A DNA stretch of 64,000 bases, taken from the NCBI GenBank assembly GCA_018716385.1, contig DVJZ01000026.1:62001-126000 (forward strand), in the 5' to 3' direction. Numbering within the stretch: position 1 is the first letter of the stretch; each line of letters starts with the position of its first letter. Below the pieces are notes generated by a model, which worked only from the letters and a program-made list of their open reading frames with translations, was not told where the DNA came from and did not search any database. Both the position numbers and the translations under genes were made by a program. This document shows positions 1 to 8,027 of this stretch, one piece after another. Source of the DNA: Candidatus Enterenecus merdae. Lineage in GTDB: Bacteria; Bacillota; Clostridia; Oscillospirales; Oscillospiraceae.

Positions 1-777
1 GGACAGCATCAGGTGGGACTGGGCCATATACTGCGCCACCCGGTCTGTGAAGGGCACCGCCTCCAAGTTGGCGTACCGCCCCGCCAGACGGCGGTACAGC
101 CGCTGGTTCTTCCCCGTCAGGATGGTGGTGCGCACCCCCTCCAGGTCATTGAGCGCCTGGTAGAAGGAGTCCCGCCGGGGCATCAGCCCCAGTCCACCCC
201 CCATGATCAGCAGCCGCCGGGGGCCATCCTGCCGCCGGGCGGCGGCGAAGCCATCCTTGACCGGGACGCCGCTGACCAGGATCCGCCCCGCAGCCACCCC
301 CTTGTCCACCAGGGCCTTCCGCACGTCAGGGGAGGGGACCAGGTAGCAGTCGGTACCAGGATGGATCCATTCACTGTGGTCGGTGACGTCGGTCATACAG
401 GTGATTAGGGGCAGGGTGCTGCCCGCGACCCACTTGTACCGGGCCGCAGCGCCGGAGCACACCGGGTGGGTGGACAGGATCAGCGCCGGGCGCAGCGCCC
501 CCGCCAGCTCTCCCACCTTGCGCTCCAACAACCTGGCCAGGGGAATCTCCCCCGCCTCGTCCCGGGTCCGGCGGTGGTGGAGGTTGTACACCCCGCCCAA
601 CCGGCTCACCAGGAATTGGAACCCCCGATACAGGGCGGGGGCCAGCTCGGGCATGGCATAGTGGAAGAGGTCGGTCAGGGCCACGGTGTGCCCCGCCCCT
701 TCCAGCTGGGCCGCCAGGGCCTGGGCCGCCGACCAATGCCCCATTCCAAACTTTCCAGTCAGCAGCAAGATGTTCAC
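1..777 (-). CDS. MGDG synthase/UgtP-like diacylglycerol glycosyltransferase, 3' end outside window
   Basis: The first 259 codons of a GT-B fold glycosyltransferase related to MurG and to processive diacylglycerol glucosyltransferases. The start is a GTG at 777 with a GGGGGAG ribosome site upstream, and the frame is open to the window edge. Residues 8-14 hold the N-terminal glycine-rich GKFGMGH loop typical of the family. TDVTDH at 129-134, SGVPV at 169-173 and the MGGGLG loop at 192-197 (nucleotide-sugar domain) also fit. The expected role is transfer of sugar to diacylglycerol on the cytoplasmic membrane face, making glycolipid that can anchor lipoteichoic acid. It lies 114 bases downstream of a phosphopantetheinyl transferase gene on the same strand. 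The exact sugar and product cannot be read from sequence. Confidence 0.85.
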   Translation of the reverse strand, partial: MNILLLTGKFGMGHWSAAQALAAQLEGAGHTVALTDLFHYAMPELAPALYRGFQFLVSRLGGVYNLHHRRTRDEAGEIPLARLLERKVGELAGALRPALILSTHPVCSGAAARYKWVAGSTLPLITCMTDVTDHSEWIHPGTDCYLVPSPDVRKALVDKGVAAGRILVSGVPVKDGFAAARRQDGPRRLLIMGGGLGLMPRRDSFYQALNDLEGVRTTILTGKNQRLYRRLAGRYANLEAVPFTDRVAQYMAQSHLMLS

Positions 778-891
778 AGCGCTCCCCCCTCGGGGCGGGG
801 CTGGCCCTCCCGCCCGGTTTTCAAGGGCCATGATACACCATGATTCTTAGCTTTCCCCAGGGGTTTCCTTTAAGTTTTGATAAAGAATCCC

Positions 892-1419
892 TCAAGATTC
901 CCGAAGAGAACTGTCCCATCCCTCCGGCCCCAGCCACCGGATCTCCTCCGGCGGCCTGCCCCGGCAGCAGATCGCCGCCCGCCAGCCCGCCCCCTCGTAG
1001 CTGCGCTGGGGGCAGTCCTTGGGTACGGCGGCCTTCCTGGGCGGGTAAAGGGGAAGGTCGGTCATCTTGCACCAACTCTCTTTCAGGGTCCACAGCCGGG
1101 TAAAATCCTCCCAGGTGCCGTCAAAGCAGGCGGCCTCCTCCCTGGTCAGGGCAAAGCCGGGCACCTCAGGCCGGTGGGGACGCACCACCTCGATGTCCAC
1201 CCCCACCGGCCCGTCGTCGGACAGGGCGCACAGGGCGTAACCGCCGCTGTGGGATAGGGACAGCCATCGGCCCGGCACCCCCAGGAAGAAGGGTTTGCCC
1301 CGGGGGCTGCGCCCCAGCGAAGGGCGCTCCCACCCCCAGAGCAGCCTGGCTCCCTGTTCCAGCAGCGGGTGGGCCAGCGCCCGCCCGTCCTCCCCCTTTG
1401 TTCCGAAGACCACCGTCAT
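892..1419 (-). CDS. 4'-phosphopantetheinyl transferase, Sfp type
   Basis: A 175-residue enzyme that moves the phosphopantetheine arm of coenzyme A onto a serine of carrier proteins. The family signature is complete: SLSHSGG at 54-60, GVDIE at 73-77 (Mg-binding acidic pair) and WTLKES at 110-115 followed by K118. The ATG at 1419 follows a GGGAGG site. The protein is shorter than Sfp itself (about 220 residues) but similar to many Firmicutes homologues. It is probably cotranscribed with the glycosyltransferase downstream. A second, divergent paralogue lies at 61406-61984, so this one need not serve the carrier protein at 57.8 kb. Confidence 0.88.
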   Translation of the reverse strand: MTVVFGTKGEDGRALAHPLLEQGARLLWGWERPSLGRSPRGKPFFLGVPGRWLSLSHSGGYALCALSDDGPVGVDIEVVRPHRPEVPGFALTREEAACFDGTWEDFTRLWTLKESWCKMTDLPLYPPRKAAVPKDCPQRSYEGAGWRAAICCRGRPPEEIRWLGPEGWDSSLRES

Positions 1420-1487
1420 GCTCCCCTGCCTCCCTGCGCCGCCCCCCCATGGCCAACGCCAATGGGCGGGGCAGCCCCTGTGTGCAT

Positions 1488-1493
1488 ATTATA
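1488..1493 (-). promoter_or_regulatory. -10 element of the phosphopantetheinyl transferase gene
   Basis: A perfect TATAAT on the minus strand 69 bases upstream of the ATG at 1419. No good -35 hexamer is seen at 16-18 bases upstream; the closest is GTTCCC or TTCCCT. Confidence 0.45.
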
Positions 1494-1540
1494 GCAGATT
1501 TTTTGGAAAAGGGAACTCCTACGCCCGGCCCAGGGCAAAG

Positions 1541-1606
1541 AATTCCCGGTCCCTTTTCAAGGAAAGTAGCGATTTCACGGAAAATTGAAAATTCCCGTCA
1601 AATTGA
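1541..1606 (+). repeat. Dispersed repeat, copy 1
   Basis: A roughly 66-bp AT-rich repeat. Its core from 1551 matches the reverse complement of 3549-3604 almost base for base, and its left part matches 2484-2515 in the same orientation. Read on the plus strand it keeps an open frame (FSRKVAISRKIENSRQI) that is nearly identical to that of the inverted copy (FLRKVVISREIEIFRQI). Confidence 0.75.
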
Positions 1607-1625
1607 CAGGAATCCCGACAGCTTA

Positions 1626-1715
1626 TTAAAATTCCTCATACCGCCGGATTTTCTCCTGATTGTTCTCAATCTCGTTGGTTAATTCCTCGCGTGTTTTCTC
1701 CCTCCGTTTCGTCAT
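1626..1715 (-). pseudogene. Truncated DUF3847-like peptide, conjugative-element remnant
   Basis: A 29-codon frame starting at an ATG behind a strong AAAGGAG site. The product is highly charged, beginning MTKRREKTREELT and ending IRRYEEF. It resembles the start of DUF3847 proteins, small coiled-coil proteins usually encoded next to the relaxase in Firmicutes conjugative elements, which are normally two to three times longer. The frame ends just before repeat copy 1. The family assignment is by recall and the match is short, so this is tentative. It is likely a decayed leftover, although it could still be translated. Confidence 0.45.
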
Positions 1716-1745
1716 AGCTGGTCGCTCCTTTCTACCCGCAGGCAC

Positions 1746-1786
1746 AAAAAGGAGCAGCCGTTTTCTTGGTTGAAGATAGCTGCTCT
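1746..1786 (-). terminator. Intrinsic terminator of the small membrane protein gene
   Basis: Read on the minus strand, an 8-bp stem (AGAGCAGC with GCTGCTCC, one G.T pair) is followed directly by TTTTTG. It sits 60 bases past the stop codon at 1847. Confidence 0.6.
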
Positions 1787-1846
1787 GGGTGGATGGGTTC
1801 AGTTGTTTAAGCTGGCGGCAAACTCCCCGATAAATGGGAATTTAGC

Positions 1847-2074
1847 TTACTTTTCTTTCAATCCTAAGATTGCAATGACTATACCTACAACAGCAATAAC
1901 TACTGCTACATACAGAAATGGTGTAAGACCATACTCTGCAAGGATTTGCATCGTCATAGAGAATGGACTTAAGTTTATATGCTCAAATTGATAAGCCATC
2001 GCTCCCCCCAATAATACAACGGCTGAGATGATGCCTGTCATAAACATAGCTGAACCAACAATAACTTTTTTCAT
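1847..2074 (-). CDS. Small two-helix membrane protein, unknown function
   Basis: A 75-residue protein with two predicted membrane helices, at about residues 5-28 (starting KKVIVGSAMFMTG) and 48-71 (FLYVAVVIAVVGIVIAILG), and a charged LKEK end. The chosen start at 2074 has a GGAGG site 8 bases upstream; a longer frame to 2158 has none. The gene is visibly AT-rich compared with the rest of the window, which suggests arrival by transfer. It stands between two conjugative-element remnants and has its own terminator. I do not recognise a family. The size and composition would suit a cargo protein or a membrane-acting peptide, but nothing proves either. Confidence 0.6.
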   Translation of the reverse strand: MKKVIVGSAMFMTGIISAVVLLGGAMAYQFEHINLSPFSMTMQILAEYGLTPFLYVAVVIAVVGIVIAILGLKEK

Positions 2075-2154
2075 AGCGAAACCTCCATCAAATCCCGATT
2101 TGTCTCTCTGTTGTTTTAAGAAGATTATACCATAAGGCTGTGAACAAATCCACA

Positions 2155-2499
2155 TCATTTCAGCCTGTCGGCGGCGTTATTCTCTCTGGCATACCGCCGC
2201 GCTGCTTCCCGGCGTTCCTCGCCGTATGGGGCGGTCAGACGAAAAGAGAATCGGCCTTTCTCCATGTCAAACTCCATGCAGCCCGTTTCCAGGCCGCTGC
2301 CGGCCTGGCGGCACGCGCCGGGGTGCTGCTTTGCATAGGCGGCAAGCCGCTTCTTCAAGGCGGTATTGTGGGTGCGGATATGGATAAGGGGGGACTTTCT
2401 CGTCAAACCAAACAAAGGCAATGCCTGCTGTTTGGTAAAACCGGCGGATCTTGTTTCATCACTACCAATCTTGTAAAAGGGGCAATTCCCGGTCCCTTT
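2155..2499 (-). pseudogene. 5'-truncated conjugative-element protein
   Basis: An open frame of about 115 codons that begins at a stop codon inside repeat copy 2 and has no convincing start; a TTG at 2421 lacks a good ribosome site. The product contains IRTHNTALKKRLAAYAKQHPG and a lysine/arginine-rich tail (YGEERREAARRYAREN). This pattern is seen in short accessory proteins of Firmicutes integrative elements, often annotated loosely as molecular chaperone. The position of the break at a repeat suggests that rearrangement removed the 5' end. The family match is by recall. Confidence 0.45.
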
Positions 2500-2515
2500 T
2501 CAAGATAAGTAGTGA
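2484..2515 (+). repeat. Dispersed repeat, copy 2 (partial)
   Basis: About 32 bp sharing AATTCCCGGTCCCTTTTCAAG and the following AAGTAGTGA with copy 1, in the same orientation. It marks the 5' break of the truncated gene at 2155-2499. Confidence 0.65.
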
Positions 2516-2591
2516 CGGCCCAAACTCCGTCGGTTTCGCCAAATAGAAGTCCCTAACCTGAAAACGGCTGAGTGAGACAGTTTATCATGCC

Positions 2592-2620
2592 TTGCAAAAA
2601 ACATCTTTTTATTTTATAAT
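2592..2620 (+). promoter_or_regulatory. Promoter of the lipoprotein gene
   Basis: TTGCAA, a 17-base spacer, then a perfect TATAAT, in an AT-rich stretch 73 bases ahead of the ATG at 2693. Confidence 0.75.
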
Positions 2621-2692
2621 GATAAAAATAAAATATCAGCGAAATTTTGCGTCTATACCAGCAAGAACATGCTAGGATGGAGGTTGAACCAT

Positions 2693-3409
2693 ATGAAAAA
2701 GTTCGCTGTTTGTTTCTTATCAGGATTGGTCTGTATTTCCAGCTTGACAGGTTGTTTAGGTCAATCTGGACAGGCTGAAGGACCTGGACCAGAACCCATC
2801 TCTGCTGAGATGCTTGCTCAGGACGTCTATGATGCGCTGCAAGAGGAATGGGATTCCTATGACAGCCTCAGTACGGAGCAAAAAATGCTGTCCAGTCACT
2901 TGCCTGGGGCCTTTTATGAGGACTTTTCGGATTGGGCAGCCTGTGAGGAATTCTTGGGCATGTCCGTTCCAAATCCGCTGGAGGAAGCGGCCTGGCTTGA
3001 CCATGGAACGTATGTGGGTATGCCAGAGGGATTCCAGGATGCTCCCAATGTGCGGGTCAGCTTATGTGGCACCCGAGAGGGACATGTGGAGTGGCTCAGC
3101 GTCGAGAGCGGCTATCGGGACGGCGAGATCAGGGTCACTCTGGACGCGATGCTGTATGGTGACCCCGCAGAGGGGATAAGCACGGACAGCGGGTGGTCTG
3201 TGGAACTGAAGCGGCAGTCCTACATTGCGAATGTTGACGATGATCCCGTGTTGATTACAGAGGACAGCGGGGAGCAATACGTCTCCCGTACCGCTTATCT
3301 GGCCCAGGGTCATGTGCTATATCGGGTCAGTGTGATTGGGGATCCAAATCTGCAAGACCATGTTCAGGAGACGTTGGAAAATGTGTTGTCTGAGTTTGAA
3401 AATGTTTGA
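2693..3409 (+). CDS. Hypothetical lipoprotein
   Basis: A 238-residue exported lipoprotein. It has a basic start (MKKF), a hydrophobic stretch and the lipobox LTGC at about residues 18-21, so the mature protein would be anchored by a cysteine on the outer membrane face. The start at 2693 has GGAGG about 10 bases upstream; a longer frame from 2669 would place eight residues in front of the signal peptide. The mature part is acidic and contains no motif I recognise. It has its own promoter and terminator and less extreme G+C than its neighbours, so it may belong to the transferred segment. Confidence 0.75.
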   Translation: MKKFAVCFLSGLVCISSLTGCLGQSGQAEGPGPEPISAEMLAQDVYDALQEEWDSYDSLSTEQKMLSSHLPGAFYEDFSDWAACEEFLGMSVPNPLEEAAWLDHGTYVGMPEGFQDAPNVRVSLCGTREGHVEWLSVESGYRDGEIRVTLDAMLYGDPAEGISTDSGWSVELKRQSYIANVDDDPVLITEDSGEQYVSRTAYLAQGHVLYRVSVIGDPNLQDHVQETLENVLSEFENV

Positions 3410-3510
3410 CTGTCTGGATATGCAAAGCAATAAAAGTAACGGTAACAGGTTCTTGCAAAGATAATCCGGCAAAGAGAAAGCACTTTCTTTCACCCAAATG
3501 TTTAGGACAC

Positions 3511-3543
3511 GACTGCTCCCAAATCTGGGGGCAGTCCTTTTTT
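3511..3543 (+). terminator. Intrinsic terminator of the lipoprotein gene
   Basis: A 10-bp stem (GACTGCTCCC with GGGGGCAGTC), a six-base loop and a run of six T. The rest of 3410-3730 holds repeat copy 3 and the proS promoter, with no further gene. Confidence 0.85.
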
Positions 3544-3547
3544 ATGC

Positions 3548-3610
3548 AATTTGACGAAAAATTTCAATTTCCCTTGAAATCACTACTTTCCTTAAAAAAG
3601 GGCAATTCCC
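3548..3610 (-). repeat. Dispersed repeat, copy 3 (inverted)
   Basis: The reverse complement matches copy 1 (1541-1606) across about 55 bp with scattered substitutions and no frame-breaking gap. Copies 1 and 3 therefore bracket the remnant island as an inverted pair. Confidence 0.75.
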
Positions 3611-3618
3611 GCTTCCCC

Positions 3619-3647
3619 TTGACTTTCCTCCCCGCAGGCAATACAAT
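3619..3647 (+). promoter_or_regulatory. proS promoter
   Basis: TTGACT, 17-base spacer, TACAAT, 83 bases ahead of the proS start at 3731. Confidence 0.75.
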
Positions 3648-3730
3648 AGGAACTTACAGGAATCCCCGCCCTGCCCCTGCCGCTCCGGCGGATGGAACCG
3701 GCCAGGCGGGCCGTCAAAGGAAGGGTCGCT

Positions 3731-5173
3731 ATGGCACAAGAGAAAAGCAAACAGGTCCGGCAGATCACCGACATGGAGGCCGACTTCGCCCAATGGTTCA
3801 CCGACGTGTGCCGGAAGGCGGAGCTGATCGACTACTCCTCCATCAAGGGAATGTTCATCCTGCGCCCCTATGGCTACGCCATCTGGGAAAATTTCCAACG
3901 GATTCTGGATGAAAAGTTTAAGCAGACCGGGCATGAAAACGTCTACCTACCCATGCTCATCCCCGAGTCCCTGCTCCAGAAGGAGAAGGACCATGTGGAG
4001 GGCTTCGCCCCTGAGTGCGCCTGGGTCACCTACGGGGGCAGCGAAGAGCTGGAGGAGCGCTACTGTATCCGCCCCACCTCCGAGACCCTGTTTTGTGAGC
4101 ACTATGCCCACATCATCCAGTCCCACCGGGACCTGCCCAAGCTGTACAACCAATGGTGCTCTGTGATTCGCTGGGAGAAGACCAGCCGGCCCTTCCTGCG
4201 CCACCGGGAGTTTTTGTGGCAGGAGGGGCACACCATGCACGCCACCGCCCAGGAGGCGGTTGAAGAGACGCAGCGGATGTTCAACATCTACGCCGATTTC
4301 TGCGAGAACTACCTGGCCATGCCAGTGGTCAAGGGCCGTAAGACCGATAAGGAGAAATTTGCCGGAGCCGAAGCCACCTACACCGTGGAGTGTATGATGC
4401 ACGATAAGAAGGCCCTCCAGGCAGGCACCAGCCACTACTTTGGCGACGGCTTTGCCAAGGCCTTTGGCATCACCTTCGCGGGTAAGGACAACCAGCCCCA
4501 CCATCCCTTCCAGACCAGCTGGGGGGTGTCCACCCGGCTGATTGGCGGCCTCATCATGACTCACGGGGACAACAACGGTTTGGTGCTGCCCCCCCGGATC
4601 GCCCCCATCCAGGTGGTGGTCATCCCCGTGGCCCAGCACAAGGACGGCGTGCTGGAGGCCAACCGGGCGGTGGTGGATACGCTGCGGGCAGCCGGGCTGC
4701 GGGTAAAGCTGGACGAGAGCGACAACTCCCCCGGCTGGAAGTTCGCAGAGTACGAGATGAAGGGCGTACCCCTGCGCCTGGAACTGGGCCCCAAGGATAT
4801 GGAGAAGAACCAGTGCGTACTGGTACGCCGGGACAACGGCGAAAAGGTCTTCGTGTCTCTGGACGGCATCGAGCAGACTGTTGCCGATATGCTGGATAGG
4901 GTGCAGCAGGGGCTGTATGACAAGGCCAAGCGCAACCTGGAGGAAAACACCTATCCCTGCGCCACCCTGGAGGAAGTGCGGGAGAAGATGGCCGCCCGGG
5001 GCGGCTTTGCCAAGGCCATGTGGTGCGGAGAGCTGGCCTGTGAGCTGCGCATGAAGGAGGAGGCGGGGGTGTCCTCCCGGTGCATCCCCCTGGAGCAGGA
5101 GCGCCTGGGCGAGGTGTGCGCCTGCTGCGGCAAGCCCGCGCAACACATGGTATACTGGGGCGTCTCCTACTGA
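3731..5173 (+). CDS. proS: Prolyl-tRNA synthetase, archaeal/eukaryotic-type
   Basis: A 480-residue class II synthetase charging tRNA-Pro. It is the short form without the editing insertion of the E. coli-type enzyme. The class II motifs are clear: RPTSETLF (motif 1 region), [20 protein letters not shown] (motif 2) and [19 protein letters not shown] (motif 3). The anticodon-binding domain follows from about residue 275 (APIQVVVIP), and the C-terminal domain has a CACC cysteine group typical of this type. The start at 3731 follows AAGGAAGGG; an in-frame ATG at 3692 has no such site. It is a single-gene unit with its own promoter and terminator. Confidence 0.96.
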   Translation: MAQEKSKQVRQITDMEADFAQWFTDVCRKAELIDYSSIKGMFILRPYGYAIWENFQRILDEKFKQTGHENVYLPMLIPESLLQKEKDHVEGFAPECAWVTYGGSEELEERYCIRPTSETLFCEHYAHIIQSHRDLPKLYNQWCSVIRWEKTSRPFLRHREFLWQEGHTMHATAQEAVEETQRMFNIYADFCENYLAMPVVKGRKTDKEKFAGAEATYTVECMMHDKKALQAGTSHYFGDGFAKAFGITFAGKDNQPHHPFQTSWGVSTRLIGGLIMTHGDNNGLVLPPRIAPIQVVVIPVAQHKDGVLEANRAVVDTLRAAGLRVKLDESDNSPGWKFAEYEMKGVPLRLELGPKDMEKNQCVLVRRDNGEKVFVSLDGIEQTVADMLDRVQQGLYDKAKRNLEENTYPCATLEEVREKMAARGGFAKAMWCGELACELRMKEEAGVSSRCIPLEQERLGEVCACCGKPAQHMVYWGVSY

Positions 5174-5199
5174 TCCCCCATGTTTGATGATCTCAAGAC

Positions 5200-5239
5200 A
5201 GCTCCGGAGGGCCGCAGCGGCCCTCCGGAGCTGTGTTTT
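5200..5239. terminator. Terminator between proS and sbcC
   Basis: A perfect 15-bp GC-rich stem (AGCTCCGGAGGGCCG with its complement, loop CAG) followed on the plus side by GTGTTTTC. It lies between convergent genes and can serve both. Confidence 0.85.
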
Positions 5240-5261
5240 CCCCTCGCCGGGACTCCCCGCG

Positions 5262-8027
5262 TCACAGCAGCCGGATCTCCGCCCTGCTGCCCCCCGAGCG
5301 CTGCTTGTACACCACGATCTGCCGGTCGATCTTCTCCTTCAGCTCGGCCACGTGGGAGATGATGCCCACCAGCCGGTTGCTCTGGGCCAGCCCGGACAGG
5401 GCCCGCATGGCCTGTTGGAGGGACTCCTCGTCCAGCGAACCAAAGCCCTCGTCCACAAACATGCTCTCCAGCCGGATGCCCCCGGCGGAGGCCTGGATCT
5501 CATCGGACAGGCCCAGGGCCAGGGAAAGGGAGGCCTTGAAGGTCTCCCCGCCGGAGAGGGTCTTGACGCTGCGCGTCGTGCCGTTGTAGTGGTCGATGAC
5601 GTCCAGTTCCAGCCCGCTCTGGCTCCGATGGTCGTCTCCTTCCCGCCGGCGGGCCAGCTCGTACTGCCCGCCGGACATGACCATGAAGCGGGTGTTGGCC
5701 CGCTGGATGACCCGGTCGAAGTAGGCTGCCTGGACATAGGCCTCCAGGGCGATCTTTTGCCGATTGGCCAGAGCGCCGTTGGCGGTGTCGGACAGGGCCT
5801 TGACCCAGCCCCACCGCCCCTGGATACCCGTCAGGCCGGCCGCCCGTGCCCGCAAGCCCTCCAGGGCGGCCTGGTTGGTGGATAGCCGGGTGTGCACCTC
5901 CTGCTCCCGCCGGGCCAGCTCCGCCCGCTGGGCCAGCAGCTCCTCCTTGGCGGCCTGCCAAGCCTCCTGCTGAGGCTCTGGCTGCCCCGCCAACAGGGCC
6001 TGGGCCTGGCTGATCTGGGCCTGGAGGGCGGCGGCCTGGTTCTGGAGCCGGTCAAAGGCCGCCTGACGCTCAGCCAGGGCCTGCTTCCCCTCCTGGGCCT
6101 GCCTGGCCAGCTCCGACGCCGCCTGCCGGGCGGCCTGGCCGCTGTCGTAGCGCAACGTACCGGCCAAAGCCTGGATGCGCCCCTCCAGGGCCTCCGCCTG
6201 GGCGGCCTGGGCCGCCAGTTCCCGGTCTAGCCGGGCGCAGGTCTGTTCCAGCTCAGCCTGCCGGACCCGTCGCTGGGGGATCAGGCCGTCCAGCTCGGCC
6301 CGGCGGGCCAGCGCCGCCCGCACCCGAGCCAGTTCCCCCTCCATCCGCTCTAAGGCGGCGGTCAGCTCAGCCCGGCGCGCTGCAATCGCCTGGGGCAACC
6401 TCTGGCCCTGAACTCCGGGCATCAGGGCCTCAGCCATCCGGGCCAGGGCGGCCTGCCGTTCCTCCAAAGCGCCCCGCTTGGCCCCAGCCAAAGCGCTGGC
6501 CTGAGCGGCTTGCTGTCCGGCCTGATCGGCCCGCTGCCGGGCCTGGTCCAGCTGCCCCTTGGTGGGGGCTTGGGTAGACTTGTGGGCGGGCGCCGGGTGG
6601 TCTGGCGCACCACATACCGGGCAGGGTACGCCGGGCAGCAGGGTCTCGGCCAGGATGCCCGCCTGCTCATCTAAGTAGGCCCGGTGAAGCCTGTCATGGG
6701 CCCGCTGGGCGGCCTGGGCCGTCTGCGCCAGGGACAGGTACTCCCCCTGGGCGGTCTCCAGCTCCCGGTTCAACCGTTCTACCCCGTCCAGTTCCCGGCC
6801 CAGCCCGTCCAGATCCGCTTTTTCCCGCTGGGCGGTGGCCACCTCTCCCTCCAGACGGGCCTGCTGCCCCTCCCCCGTGGCCAGCGCCGCCTGTTCCGCC
6901 AGCAGCCCGTCCAAATCGGCCTGCCCCGCGGCCAGCTCCCCCCTCATGGCCTGGAGCTGGCTCCTCTGCCGGTCTGCCGCTTGGGTCAGGGCGGCCAGCG
7001 CATCCCGGGCCTCGTCCAGCTCCCCATACCGGGGCAGCTCCGCCTGGATGGCGGCAATCGCCGTGGCGGTCTCCTCCTGGGCCTGGCTGTCCCGCTGCGC
7101 GGCCAGCGCCCGCTCCGCCTGGGCTAGCTGGGGCAGGCAGCTTTGCAGGGCGGCCTGGGCCTGCTGGAGGGAGCGCTGGGTGCGCGCGCGCTCCTGAGCC
7201 TGGGTGAGCAGGGCGTTGAGCCGCTCCAGTTCCTGCTCCACCCCCTGGCGGGCCTGGCGGCAGCCATCCTGATCGGCCAGGTCAGCCTGGATCAGGGCTT
7301 GGATCAGCCCCGTCACCTCGTCCAAGGGCAGCTGGCGGGCCTGGGCCTGCCCCACCTGGGGGGCCAGCGGACTGTCCGGCGGGCAGCGCAGGCCGGACAG
7401 ATACTGGTCAATGCTGGTCCAGGCCGCCTCGTAATCCCCCCGCAGCTGGGCTACCTCCTCCTTCAGCCGCTCTTGCAGGCGCTGGTAGGGCTGGGTGCGA
7501 AACAGTTTTTGAAAGATCCGCTTGCGTTCCTCGGTGGGGGCCAGCAGCAGCTTTCGGAACTCTCCCTGGGCGATCATGGCGATCTGGGTGAACTGGCCCC
7601 GTTCCACCCCCAACAGCTCCACAATGGCCCGGTTGACCTCGGCCTGCTTGGTGATCACCCGGCCGTCTGGCGTGTGCAGCTCCGCATTGGCCCGCTCCAC
7701 CGTCACACCCTGCCCCCGGGCCTTGGGGCGCGGATATTCGGGGTTGCGCTTGACATAGTACTGCGCGCCCCCATAGCCAAACAGCAGCTCCACCTGGGTG
7801 GGGGTATCCGGGGCGGCATACTTGGAGCGGAGCATGGAGGGTTCCCGGGCGTCTCCGCTGGCCTGGCCGTAAAGGGCAAAGGCGATGGCGTCAAAAATGG
7901 TGGTCTTGCCAGCCCCGGTGTCCCCGGTGATGAGGTACAGACCGCCCGTGCCCAGCTGGGACAGATCCAGTTCCGTCCTGCCCGCATAGGGGCCGAAGGC
8001 GGACAGGACAAGCTTCAGCGGCCTCAT
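5262..8027 (-). CDS. sbcC: Exonuclease SbcCD subunit C (Rad50-like ATPase)
   Basis: A 921-residue SMC-like ATPase. With SbcD it opens hairpins and trims blocked or double-strand DNA ends. The Walker A motif GDTGAGKTT lies near residues 35-43 after the typical start LSAFGPYAG. Long alanine/glutamine-rich coiled coils follow, interrupted mid-protein by the zinc hook CPVCGAPDHP. The C-terminal signature LSGGETF and the Walker B region FVDEGFGSLDEESL complete the head. The start at 8027 overlaps the sbcD stop by four bases (ATGA), so translation is probably coupled. Confidence 0.96.
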   Translation of the reverse strand: MRPLKLVLSAFGPYAGRTELDLSQLGTGGLYLITGDTGAGKTTIFDAIAFALYGQASGDAREPSMLRSKYAAPDTPTQVELLFGYGGAQYYVKRNPEYPRPKARGQGVTVERANAELHTPDGRVITKQAEVNRAIVELLGVERGQFTQIAMIAQGEFRKLLLAPTEERKRIFQKLFRTQPYQRLQERLKEEVAQLRGDYEAAWTSIDQYLSGLRCPPDSPLAPQVGQAQARQLPLDEVTGLIQALIQADLADQDGCRQARQGVEQELERLNALLTQAQERARTQRSLQQAQAALQSCLPQLAQAERALAAQRDSQAQEETATAIAAIQAELPRYGELDEARDALAALTQAADRQRSQLQAMRGELAAGQADLDGLLAEQAALATGEGQQARLEGEVATAQREKADLDGLGRELDGVERLNRELETAQGEYLSLAQTAQAAQRAHDRLHRAYLDEQAGILAETLLPGVPCPVCGAPDHPAPAHKSTQAPTKGQLDQARQRADQAGQQAAQASALAGAKRGALEERQAALARMAEALMPGVQGQRLPQAIAARRAELTAALERMEGELARVRAALARRAELDGLIPQRRVRQAELEQTCARLDRELAAQAAQAEALEGRIQALAGTLRYDSGQAARQAASELARQAQEGKQALAERQAAFDRLQNQAAALQAQISQAQALLAGQPEPQQEAWQAAKEELLAQRAELARREQEVHTRLSTNQAALEGLRARAAGLTGIQGRWGWVKALSDTANGALANRQKIALEAYVQAAYFDRVIQRANTRFMVMSGGQYELARRREGDDHRSQSGLELDVIDHYNGTTRSVKTLSGGETFKASLSLALGLSDEIQASAGGIRLESMFVDEGFGSLDEESLQQAMRALSGLAQSNRLVGIISHVAELKEKIDRQIVVYKQRSGGSRAEIRLL

